From the NCBI GenBank assembly GCA_002337055.1, contig DDFG01000005.1, positions 509,037 through 573,036 of the forward strand: a DNA stretch of 64,000 nt, read 5' to 3'. The notes beneath the pieces were generated by a model. It searched no databases, was not told the DNA's origin, and worked only from the letters and a program-made list of their open reading frames with translations. Positions 27,949 through 35,135 of this stretch are shown in pieces. Each line of letters opens with the position of its first letter. The first letter of the stretch is position 1. The position numbers and the translations under genes were made by a program. Source of the DNA: Betaproteobacteria bacterium UBA1934. GTDB lineage: Bacteria; Pseudomonadota; Gammaproteobacteria; Burkholderiales; Rhodocyclaceae.

Positions 27949-29487
27949 ATGGCTTACGAATCTCAGCTGAAAGAAGGATCACAGCGCTGGTCGCCCTTAC
28001 AGGGCGTCATTCTGACCGTACTCGCTTGCGCAGCCACCACGGTGCTTGCGACACCACTGCTCGGCTATCTTGACCTTGCTAACATCGTCATGCTGTTTTT
28101 GCTGACGGTACTCCTCGTCGCCGTCAAATTGGGTCGCAACCAGGCGGTCTTGGCCTCGGTCCTGAGCGTATTGCTTTTTGACGTCTTCTTTGTTCCCCCA
28201 CGCTTTTCGCTGGAAGTCGCCAATATCCAGTATCTGGTGACTTTCGCGGTCATGCTCGCCACCGGTCTGCTGACTGCCCATCTTGCCGCCGGACTGCGCG
28301 AGAAGGCACAAGACGCGGAACGCCGCGAGCGACGGACCGAGGCGTTGTATCAGGTCGCCCGGCAACTGGCCGGCGCCCTCGCAGTTGAACAGATCGATGA
28401 ACTGGCGCGCGCTTTCGTCACGACCCAATTGAACGCGCACGCCGCGCTGTTGCTGCCGGACGAATTGCGCCGCGATCTGCTTCAAACCGCTGGCACGCCA
28501 GGCGTTTCCATCGAAATTCATCTCGCCCGCATGGCCTACCAGACCGGAGAAACCGTGCGCAGCGAAGCCGTGCGGAGCCAGGGCGATGCTTCGCTCTACT
28601 TGCCGCTCAACGCCTCGATGCGCACTCGGGGAGTGTTAGCGCTGCGTTTCGACGATCCCTATTTCGATATCAACAGCGAAACCCTGTCGCTGCTCGAAGC
28701 CATGGCTTCGCTGATCGCGGTTGCGCTCGAACGACTGCATTACGAAACCGTGGCCAAGAGCAGCGAGGTCAAGATGCTGACCGAGCGTCTGCGCAGTTCC
28801 ATTCTCTCCGCACTCTCGCACGATCTGCGCACCCCCTTGACTGCCATGGTCGGCCTCGCCGATTCCCTTTCGCTAATCAAGCCACCCTTGCCAACGGTCG
28901 CACTCGACACGGCGCAAGCGCTGCATGAACAGGCAGGACGTCTGGCGGGCCTGGTTGGCAATCTGCTGGACATGGCCAGACTCAACGCCGGTACAGTGAC
29001 CCTGCGCAAGGAATGGCAACCTCTGGAGGAAGTGATCGGTGCCAGCATCAAGCTGCTTGGAGCGGCGCTGGCGCGGCATCCGGTCAAAGTCGGTCTGCCG
29101 CCCGACTTGCCATTGCTCGAATTCGACGCGGTGCTGATCGAACGGGTTTTCTGCAATCTGCTCGAGAACTCGGCAAAATTCGCCCCCGCCGACACTCCCA
29201 TCGCCATTTCGGCGACGCGGCAAGGCGATTGGGTAGCGATCACCGTTTGCGACAGCGGCATCGGATTTCCGCCGGGGTGCACGGATGCGTTGTTCGACAT
29301 GTTCGCGCGCGCCCCTCAGCGATCCGGGACACCTGGCACCGGCTTGGGTCTAGCCATCTGCAAAGCCATCGTTGAAGCTCACCACGGCAATATTCACGCG
29401 GAAAACCGGGCGGACATTGCCGGCGGCTGCGTCACCTTCCGCCTGCCCGTCGGGTACCCGCCGATCATCGAGGAGGAAAAGCCGTGA
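27949..29487 (+). CDS. KdpD-like sensor histidine kinase, short form
   Basis: 512 residues. Four closely spaced membrane helices at the start (about residues 18-112, DUF4118-type, containing LLFDVFFVPPRFSLEVAN as in KdpD), a GAF-like domain, then the kinase core with His291 in SALSHDLRTPLTAM and GTGLGLAICKAI. Classical KdpD is about 900 residues and begins with two cytosolic domains (KdpD and UspA-like); both are absent here. The partner regulator overlaps its end, and a Kup K+ transporter follows, so it probably senses K+ or turgor. The 280 nt before it show no gene. Confidence 0.87.
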   Translation: MAYESQLKEGSQRWSPLQGVILTVLACAATTVLATPLLGYLDLANIVMLFLLTVLLVAVKLGRNQAVLASVLSVLLFDVFFVPPRFSLEVANIQYLVTFAVMLATGLLTAHLAAGLREKAQDAERRERRTEALYQVARQLAGALAVEQIDELARAFVTTQLNAHAALLLPDELRRDLLQTAGTPGVSIEIHLARMAYQTGETVRSEAVRSQGDASLYLPLNASMRTRGVLALRFDDPYFDINSETLSLLEAMASLIAVALERLHYETVAKSSEVKMLTERLRSSILSALSHDLRTPLTAMVGLADSLSLIKPPLPTVALDTAQALHEQAGRLAGLVGNLLDMARLNAGTVTLRKEWQPLEEVIGASIKLLGAALARHPVKVGLPPDLPLLEFDAVLIERVFCNLLENSAKFAPADTPIAISATRQGDWVAITVCDSGIGFPPGCTDALFDMFARAPQRSGTPGTGLGLAICKAIVEAHHGNIHAENRADIAGGCVTFRLPVGYPPIIEEEKP

Positions 29488-30173
29488 GCCAATCCGCCAA
29501 GGTTTTGATCGTTGAGGATGAGAGCCAGATTCGGCGCTTTATCCGCGCCGCTCTCGAAGACGAAGGCTGCCAGGTGGCGGAATCGGAGACCTTGCGCCGG
29601 GGGTTGATCGAAGCCGGTTCGCGCAAACCCGATCTGCTGATTCTCGATCTCGGATTACCCGACGGCGACGGCATCGACCTGATCCGCGACCTGCGCGGCT
29701 GGTCGGACATGCCGGTGCTGATTCTCTCCGCCCGCGCGCAGGAAAACGACAAGATCGACGCGCTCGACGCGGGCGCCGACGACTATCTGACCAAGCCGTT
29801 CAGCGTCGGCGAATTGCGCGCCCGCGTTCGTGCCCTGTTGCGGCGGCGCAGCCGGAGCGGCGACGACGCCTCGCCGGTGGTCGAATTTGGCGATATTCAT
29901 GTCGATCTCTCGCGGCGGATCGTGATGCGCGCCGGCGAGCCGGTTCATCTGACCCCTCTCGAATACCGCCTGTTGTCCCTGCTGCTCGCCCATCCGGGCA
30001 AGGTGCTGACCCAGCGCACGCTGTTGCGCGAAGTGTGGGGGCCAAGCTATGTCGAGAGCAGCCATTATTTGCGCGTTTTTGTCGGGCATCTGCGCCAGAA
30101 ACTCGAGCACGACCCCACACAACCGCAGCACCTGCTGACCGAAACGGGCGTCGGCTACCGCTTTCAACCTTGA
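29484..30173 (+). CDS. KdpE-like response regulator
   Basis: 229 residues of the OmpR/PhoB type: receiver with Asp55 in LLILDLGLPDGDG and conserved Lys in DDYLTKPFSVGEL, then a winged helix (HLTPLEYRLLSLLLAHPGKVLTQRTLL, SHYLRVFVGHLRQKLE). The GTG start lies within the stop of the sensor gene (GTGA) and has GAGGAGG before it. It most resembles KdpE. With no kdpFABC nearby, the adjacent kup gene is the obvious target. Confidence 0.9.
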   Translation: MSQSAKVLIVEDESQIRRFIRAALEDEGCQVAESETLRRGLIEAGSRKPDLLILDLGLPDGDGIDLIRDLRGWSDMPVLILSARAQENDKIDALDAGADDYLTKPFSVGELRARVRALLRRRSRSGDDASPVVEFGDIHVDLSRRIVMRAGEPVHLTPLEYRLLSLLLAHPGKVLTQRTLLREVWGPSYVESSHYLRVFVGHLRQKLEHDPTQPQHLLTETGVGYRFQP

Positions 30174-30184
30174 GTCTTTCCAAC

Positions 30185-32071
30185 ATGCACGAAACCAAGC
30201 AAGACAAAAAACGTCTGGCGACGCTGACGCTGGCCGCGTTGGGTGTCGTCTACGGCGATATCGGCACCAGCCCGCTGTACTCGATCAAGGAAGTGTTCGG
30301 CAGCGAACACCATCCCGTGCCCATCACGCCCGACAACGTGCTGGGCATCCTCTCGCTCTTTTTCTGGTCGCTGGTGATCGTGGTGACGCTGAAATACGTC
30401 GCCTTCATCATGCGCGCCAACAACAAGGGGGAGGGCGGCATCATCGCCCTGATGACCCTGGCGATGCACAAATTCCCGCCCGGCGGGCGGGCACGTGGCA
30501 TCCTCGTTTTTCTCGGCCTGTTCGGCGCGGCCCTGTTCTATGGCGACGGCGTCATCACTCCCGCGATCTCGGTTCTCTCCGCCGTCGAGGGGCTGGAAAT
30601 CATCACTCCGGCCTTCAAACCCTATGTCGTCCCCATCACACTCGTCGTGCTGGTCGGCCTTTTTCTTTTTCAACGACGCGGCACCGCCAGCGTTGGCGCC
30701 CTGTTTGGCCCGGTGATGCTGGTCTGGTTTGCGGTGCTGGCCATACTCGGCGTCATGCCCATCGCAGCGCATCCGGACGTATTGACCGCCATCAATCCGG
30801 TCTACGCGGCCCGGTTTCTGACCGGCAACTCGCTGCTCGGCTTCTTCGCACTGGGCGCCGTCGTACTCTGTATTACCGGTGCCGAAGCGCTCTATGCCGA
30901 CATGGGCCATTTTGGCGCCCGGCCGATCCAGTACGCCTGGCTCAGCCTGGTTCTGCCGGCGCTGTTGATCAACTACTTCGGGCAAGGCGCGCTGCTGCTT
31001 GCCGACCCGGCCAGTCTCGAAAACCCGTTCTACCTGCTCGCCCCCGACTGGGCGCGCTATCCGCTGGTCATTATTTCTACGGTCGCCACCATCATCGCGT
31101 CGCAGGCGGTCATTTCCGGCGCCTTTTCGATCACTCAGCAAGCCATACAGCTGGGCTACACACCGCGGCTGGAAATCCAGCATACGTCTGAACGCGAAAT
31201 CGGCCAGATCTACCTGCCGGCCATCAACTGGATGCTGCTGATCGCCATCATCCTGCTTGTCATCGAATTCGGCTCATCTTCCAGACTGGCGGCGGCCTAT
31301 GGCATCGCCGTGACGGGAACCATGCTCATCACCAACATTCTCGCCTTTGCCGTGGCCATCAGCCTGTGGAACTGGCATCCGGCGCGCGCCCTGGTGGTCA
31401 TCGTGCCCTTCGTCTGCATCGATGTCGGGTTCTTTCTTGCCAACTGCGTCAAGATCGCCGATGGCGGATGGTTTCCGCTCCTGTTCGGTCTGGCCGTCTT
31501 CACGCTGCTGACCACCTGGAAGCGCGGCCGCGAGGTGCTCGAATCGCGCCTCGCCAGCGATGCCATGCGGATGCCCGATTTCATTGCCAATATCGTTGCC
31601 GGCGGCGGTGTCGGCACCGTACCGGGAACGGCCATCTACATGACCCCCGACCCCGATGCCGTGCCGCACGCCATGCTGCACACCTTGAAGCATTTCAAGG
31701 CGCTGCATGAGAAGGTGGTGGTGCTGAACGTTCGCGTCTTCGACGTACCTATGGTTCCCGATGTCGATCGCGTCGAAGTGCACCCGCTGGCGCCGGATTT
31801 TCATCAAGTCATCGTCCAGTATGGCTTCAAGGACGAACCCGATATCCCCGCCGCGTTGGCGCAGTGCGCCGAAGTGGGTCTGGAAATCGACATGATGCAG
31901 ACCTCGTTCTTTCTCGGTCGGGAAACGCTAATCCCCAAGTTCGGCTCGGAGATGGCTTACTGGCGCGAACTGATCTTCATCACCCTGTTCCGCAATGCGA
32001 GCAGCGCCACCTCCTTTTTCCGAATTCCCTCGAACCGGGTCATCGAACTGGGCGCACAGGTGGTGATGTAG
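30185..32071 (+). CDS. kup: Low-affinity potassium transporter Kup
   Basis: 628 residues. The N-terminal LAALGVVYGDIGTSPLYSIKE is the hallmark of KUP/HAK/KT K+:H+ symporters; about twelve membrane helices follow, with GEGGIIALMTLA and AEALYADMGHFG, and a cytosolic C-terminal region ending in the typical RNASSATSFFRIPSNRVIELG. The ATG is 11 nt after the response regulator stop, so the three genes form an operon. This is an unusual pairing of a Kdp-type two-component system with Kup. Confidence 0.95.
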   Translation: MHETKQDKKRLATLTLAALGVVYGDIGTSPLYSIKEVFGSEHHPVPITPDNVLGILSLFFWSLVIVVTLKYVAFIMRANNKGEGGIIALMTLAMHKFPPGGRARGILVFLGLFGAALFYGDGVITPAISVLSAVEGLEIITPAFKPYVVPITLVVLVGLFLFQRRGTASVGALFGPVMLVWFAVLAILGVMPIAAHPDVLTAINPVYAARFLTGNSLLGFFALGAVVLCITGAEALYADMGHFGARPIQYAWLSLVLPALLINYFGQGALLLADPASLENPFYLLAPDWARYPLVIISTVATIIASQAVISGAFSITQQAIQLGYTPRLEIQHTSEREIGQIYLPAINWMLLIAIILLVIEFGSSSRLAAAYGIAVTGTMLITNILAFAVAISLWNWHPARALVVIVPFVCIDVGFFLANCVKIADGGWFPLLFGLAVFTLLTTWKRGREVLESRLASDAMRMPDFIANIVAGGGVGTVPGTAIYMTPDPDAVPHAMLHTLKHFKALHEKVVVLNVRVFDVPMVPDVDRVEVHPLAPDFHQVIVQYGFKDEPDIPAALAQCAEVGLEIDMMQTSFFLGRETLIPKFGSEMAYWRELIFITLFRNASSATSFFRIPSNRVIELGAQVVM

Positions 32072-32367
32072 GAGGGCTCGACTCCTTGACGAGCAATATG
32101 GATGATGGGCTGGAAGGGACCGATTGCGTCGCGCGGGATGGAGGCGACAATCGGCCATGAGCGGCCATTGGCCCAATCGCCCAAAAGCTGCCGTACAATG
32201 CCATTTGCAATTTTTAAGCGCTGCAGGGTTTGTCGGAATTTTTAGTAGTAAGTCCAAGCCACTTTAGACGCGAAATGTAACTTAAAAACAATTTGTTAAT
32301 TCGATGATTGGCGCCAAGTTATACGTCACACACCCGAGAAACCCTGCAATAGTGCTGTCTACTTCAC
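32072..32367. other. Non-coding stretch left of the cassette array
   Basis: About 300 bp between the kup stop and the first cassette boundary. No ORF on either strand resembles an integron integrase. The right end (GTGCTGTCTACTTCAC just before GTTGGGC) has the shape of an L' box plus spacer seen in the four attC sites, so it could be an attI site or the right half of a truncated attC. A 10-bp palindrome TTGGCGCCAA lies at 32308-32317. No clear cassette promoter was recognised. Confidence 0.45.
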
Positions 32368-32391
32368 GTTGGGCGTCACAAAACCCGCGCC

Positions 32392-32697
32392 ATGTTTCCT
32401 AGTCTGCCGTCCTATCTCAACGATCTTGCCTCCGCACTGGCGGTTGGCTTGCTCTTGGTATTCGTGCTCATCTCTGCGCGCCAAGATATCTCTGCATCTC
32501 TAACCAGCGCGGCTACTCAGTGGGTTTTCGGCGGCATCGTCGTCGCAATAAGACTCGTCAGCTCAACTGAACGGCCGCTGGAATTCTTCAGTCTTTTGGT
32601 CATCGCTATTGCCTATAGTGGCGTCGCCGCCAAAACCTATCAGGGTTACGCTGCAAGTCTCGCTCGGAAAGAAGGCGCCACAAGAAATGAGGCATAG
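32392..32697 (+). CDS. Cassette 1: small membrane protein
   Basis: 101 residues with two or three predicted membrane helices (ALAVGLLLVFVLIS near residue 15; WVFGGIVVAIRLV near 45; FFSLLVIAIAYSGVA near 65) and a charged tail. No family recognised. The ATG lies 24 nt after the cassette boundary, the compact layout normal for cassette genes. Function unknown. Confidence 0.65.
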   Translation: MFPSLPSYLNDLASALAVGLLLVFVLISARQDISASLTSAATQWVFGGIVVAIRLVSSTERPLEFFSLLVIAIAYSGVAAKTYQGYAASLARKEGATRNEA

Positions 32698-32734
32698 CAA
32701 CCAATGACAAAGCCTTTCAATCTCGCCCAGTGCC

Positions 32735-32828
32735 GCCCAACAAGGCGGTCAAGCGGACCTGCCGAACATCCGCCTTGCGTTTCCTCTGCCCGCTCCGCGC
32801 GGCAGTCCGCTTACCTTCCACGTTAGCA
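32735..32828 (+). repeat. attC site 1
   Basis: R'' GCCCAAC (32735-32741) to R' GTTAGCA (32822-32828). The inner arms GGTCAAGCGGACCTGCCG and CGGCAGTCCGCTTACC pair along their length apart from two unpaired C bases on one arm, the extrahelical bases that guide integrase on a folded attC bottom strand. Confidence 0.88.
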
Positions 32829-32837
32829 GCTACCGAA

Positions 32838-33299
32838 ATGAAGACTCTTCTGTTGGTATTCGCTCTCATGATTTGCGCGCCGCTTTACGCAGGAGAAAAG
32901 AGCACGATGACCTCATATCAAAACGGAATTCTCGAACGTCGAAAAACTGAAGCTTCAATTTTGTGGAAGGAGATGGTGTCCGATGGCTTCACAGAGTCAT
33001 CAATTGCGGCTCTCGATTTTGTGTTCTTTTCAGACGTAAGAGAAGATGCCGAGCAGTTGAAAAAGCAACTTTCCGAAAACTATACCGTTACGGTTTCTCC
33101 TGCAAAACAAAAAGGCTATTGGATAGTGAGCGGCACAACCCGTCCGTATGGAAATCAGATCAATTCTGAACAATGGCGAGGCTGGGTTGAGTTTATGGTC
33201 TCGGTTGGCTTTTCACACAACTGTGTTTTTTCAACATGGTCGGCGTACGAACCTAAATCCAAGAAAACCTGGACAAGTGAAAACATTGAAGTCGAATAG
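32838..33299 (+). CDS. Cassette 2: RraB-like protein with signal peptide
   Basis: 153 residues. An N-terminal signal peptide (MKTLLLVFALMICAPLYAGE) precedes a domain resembling the ribonuclease E inhibitor RraB fold: LDFVFFSDVREDAEQLKKQL, then YTVTVSPAKQKGYWIVSGTT, then the helix of WRGWVEFMVSVGF. RraB itself is cytosolic; an exported version cannot act on RNase E, so this is likely the fold used for something else. Codon use is visibly more AT-rich than in flanking genes. The ATG is 15 nt inside the cassette boundary; the frame is open upstream but that part is attC 1. Confidence 0.65.
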   Translation: MKTLLLVFALMICAPLYAGEKSTMTSYQNGILERRKTEASILWKEMVSDGFTESSIAALDFVFFSDVREDAEQLKKQLSENYTVTVSPAKQKGYWIVSGTTRPYGNQINSEQWRGWVEFMVSVGFSHNCVFSTWSAYEPKSKKTWTSENIEVE

Positions 33300-33315
33300 C
33301 TTTCGTGTCACGCGC

Positions 33316-33414
33316 TGCTAACCCATCAATCGAGAGGGACCGCCCACAAGCTGCGCTTGTGGTTTCCCTTCGCGGCTTCGCCGCTCCGGCGGCCCCTCAT
33401 TTCAAACGTTAGAG
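33316..33414 (+). repeat. attC site 2
   Basis: R'' region TGCTAAC (33316-33322) to R' GTTAGAG (33408-33414). Inner arms GAGAGGGACCGCC and GGCGGCCCCTC pair with extra A bases unpaired on the left arm. The central part (CACAAGCTGCGCTTGTG, then CGGCTTCGCCG) can form further hairpins. Confidence 0.85.
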
Positions 33415-33417
33415 CGC

Positions 33418-33729
33418 ATGAAACCAACCATCACCGATATCCGCATGTGCGATGGCTCGCGTCATTTCGTTAGCTTGCCGGAATCCGCATCGCCGAGAAA
33501 AGTCTTGTGGCACGTCCTCCGCCTTGGGTTCGCTGTGCCGTACTCCTATCTTTCTACGGCAATCGAATGCTGGATTGACTTCTGGTACAAGGGTCATCGT
33601 TTCACTGTAAACAATCAGTATGGTGAATACTGGTTTTTCGTGAACAACCCGGCTTGTCCGCCAGCCGTTTTAGAGCAGGTCGCATCTCACTTCTCCAAAC
33701 TCTTGAAGTCCCCGGAAAATGCGCTCTAA
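33418..33729 (+). CDS. Cassette 3: hypothetical protein
   Basis: 103 residues, rich in aromatic residues (HFVSLPESASPRKVLWHVLR, YGEYWFFVNNPACPP), without signal peptide or clear membrane helix. No family recognised. The ATG is only 10 nt inside the cassette boundary and the stop codon lies within the R'' box of its own attC, so the cassette is almost entirely gene plus attC. No ribosome site fits in the available space, so it may depend on upstream translation. Confidence 0.6.
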   Translation: MKPTITDIRMCDGSRHFVSLPESASPRKVLWHVLRLGFAVPYSYLSTAIECWIDFWYKGHRFTVNNQYGEYWFFVNNPACPPAVLEQVASHFSKLLKSPENAL

Positions 33730-33813
33730 CCCGGCCATCAACCCGACCGCCCAAAGCTGCGCTTTGGGTTCCCTCCGCTTCGCTCCGGCGGCCGGTTATC
33801 TCCAACGTTAGGC
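33724..33813 (+). repeat. attC site 3
   Basis: R'' CTCTAAC (33724-33730) to R' GTTAGGC (33807-33813). Left arm AACCCGACCGCC and right arm GGCGGCCGGTT pair with one unpaired A and one mismatch. The centre contains CCCAAAGCTGCGCTTTGGG, a strong hairpin. R'' overlaps the gene stop. Confidence 0.85.
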
Positions 33814-33828
33814 GTTCGCTAGCGCACA

Positions 33829-34515
33829 ATGCAAACCACTCGTGAGATTTACCTCGACGCCTGCACCCAAATCGGATCAGCCCTCGCACCTCACGGCTTT
33901 AGATTCGCAAAGAGCGGCCCACACGCCAAACGCAAACACGGCGACTTCAATTTCGAGATTCACTTCCAGTCGAGTCACTATAACTCTGCCGGCGCAAAAG
34001 TCGCGCTGTGGATCCACGCCAACGTCCGCTCAAAGCGCCTCTCCGCGTGGCGGGCGGCGCAGCCACACCACCTTCGCACCGACGATTGGGTTGCCGGGGG
34101 CCAGATTGGCAACCTTCGCACTCGTCAACACTGGCTTGAGCACGACCTTGCGGACACCGCCTCTCGTCCCGCCACGATTTCCAGAGCCATCGCAGCAGTT
34201 GAGGAATTTGCTCTGCCGCTCTTTGCTGCTTTCGAGGACGTACCCTCTCTCTGCGAACGACTAACCACGACCGAAGTTCCTGGCATGGAGATGCCACTTG
34301 CCTTGGAGTTCTTAGTTTGCTTCGGCAATGCCTCAGCAGCGCATGCGACTCTCCAGCGGTTCTTTGCAACTCGGCCCGACTTGCTATCTCAATATCGCAC
34401 GGACCTGGATCGGCTTCGCCGCGACGGATTGCCTGAGAGACCTCGCACCGGCTTCGCTTCACAACTCGCGTTTGCTACTCTTGCCTACAACCTTCAATTC
34501 CCCGGAAACGCCTAA
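33829..34515 (+). CDS. Cassette 4: DUF4304-like protein
   Basis: 228 residues. The first 75 residues (ALAPHGFRFAKSGPHAKRKHGDFNFEIHFQSS, positions about 18-50; KVALWIHANV) recall DUF4304-type domains of unknown function that are frequent in integron cassettes; the assignment is tentative. The rest is helical. No signal peptide or catalytic motif seen. Its ATG lies 22 nt inside the cassette and its stop is inside the R'' box of attC 4. Confidence 0.62.
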   Translation: MQTTREIYLDACTQIGSALAPHGFRFAKSGPHAKRKHGDFNFEIHFQSSHYNSAGAKVALWIHANVRSKRLSAWRAAQPHHLRTDDWVAGGQIGNLRTRQHWLEHDLADTASRPATISRAIAAVEEFALPLFAAFEDVPSLCERLTTTEVPGMEMPLALEFLVCFGNASAAHATLQRFFATRPDLLSQYRTDLDRLRRDGLPERPRTGFASQLAFATLAYNLQFPGNA

Positions 34516-34589
34516 CCCTGCAGTCGAGGGGACGGCCAGTAAGCTGGCTTCCCTCCCTGCGGTCGGCGCCCCTCACTTCCACGTTCCTG
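34510..34589 (+). repeat. attC site 4 (array end)
   Basis: R'' GCCTAAC (34510-34516), inner arms AGTCGAGGGGACG and CGCCCCTCACTT with unpaired C and A, and the usual TTCCAC spacer before the crossover G at 34583. The expected GTTRRRY reads GTTCCTG because the bases after the crossover belong to the chromosomal flank rather than another cassette, or have decayed. Confidence 0.75.
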
Positions 34590-34686
34590 AAGGTCTGTTT
34601 TTTCAACCAGCCAATTACCGCTTGGGGTCGATTGCCGCCAATCGAAAATGCTGACTAAAAAGTTGACCACTAGACCCAAAACAGCC

Positions 34687-34711
34687 CAAAAAAAAGCCAC
34701 CTTTCGGTGGC
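34687..34711 (-). terminator. Terminator of ssrA
   Basis: Stem GCCACC / GGTGGC around a 4-nt loop (34696-34711), followed on the reverse strand by nine T. It lies 36 nt after the tmRNA 3' end and marks the limit between ssrA and the cassette array. Confidence 0.9.
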
Positions 34712-34747
34712 GTTTCTTTTTTATGTCGTTGATTCTAAAGGAATCAA

Positions 34748-35107
34748 TGGTGGAGGCGGGGGGGATCGAACCCCCGTCCGCAAGTCCTCTACAGCCAGTT
34801 CTACATACTTATTCCGGTCAATTGGGTTTTAGCCTTTGCGCGCCGGCCGGACAGGCTCGCGTCGGGCGATCTGCTGAGTTTTCGAGAACGGCCACGCAGC
34901 GGAGCCGTCCCTTATCTGATGTATCTGACGCTGCTGCCGGTTGCCCGGCCCGACCCATCAGAGAATCGGTGCAGCGCTCACCGGGTTAAGCGGCGAGAGC
35001 GAAACGCTCGTCGTTGGCGTTTATTGATTTCCAGCGGATTTACGAGGAACTGGGCCTCGGTATGCACTGTACTGCTTCGCAACCCACGTCGAAGCCATGT
35101 CGCCCCC
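34748..35107 (-). ncRNA. ssrA: tmRNA
   Basis: 360 nt, the usual length for one-piece tmRNA. The 5' end GGGGGCGACATGGCTTCGAC and the 3' end ...CGCCTCCACCA pair as a 7-bp acceptor stem, with the T-arm GGATCGAACCCCC-type sequence before it. The tag frame at 34986-35018 encodes ANDERFALAA and a TAA stop. tmRNA with SmpB frees stalled ribosomes and marks the broken product for proteolysis. It begins 25 nt after the ptsI stop on the same strand. Confidence 0.97.
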
Positions 35108-35129
35108 AGCGATTCGACGACACCGGCGC

Positions 35130-35135
35130 ATTTTA
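35130..35135 (-). promoter_or_regulatory. Likely -10 box of ssrA, overlapping the ptsI stop
   Basis: On the reverse strand TAAAAT ends 22 nt before the mature tmRNA 5' end and its first three bases are the ptsI stop codon. It is preceded by TG. The -35 region is poor. A start about 15 nt upstream of the mature end would suit tmRNA processing. Confidence 0.4.

Larger units (their letters stand above)
32368..34589 (+). mobile_element. Integron-type gene cassette array without an integrase (CALIN-like)
   Basis: Four consecutive cassettes in the same orientation, each one gene followed by an attC-like site of 80-99 bp. For every cassette the bases at its left boundary are the reverse complement of the R'' box of its own attC: GTTGGGCG with CGCCCAAC, GTTAGCAGC with GCTGCTAAC, 12 matching bases at cassette 3, and GTTAGGCGTT with AACGCCTAAC. 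This holds only if each unit was once a closed circle, as integron cassettes are. No intI gene is present in the window. The array ends about 100 bp from the ssrA terminator. Confidence 0.87.

Noticed and set aside
32281..32330. TTGTTA ... TTATAC as a cassette-array promoter
   Set aside because: The spacer is 20 bp, too long for a sigma-70 promoter.
33340..33400. Hairpins in the cassette region as ordinary terminators
   Set aside because: They lack T runs and are the variable central parts of attC sites.
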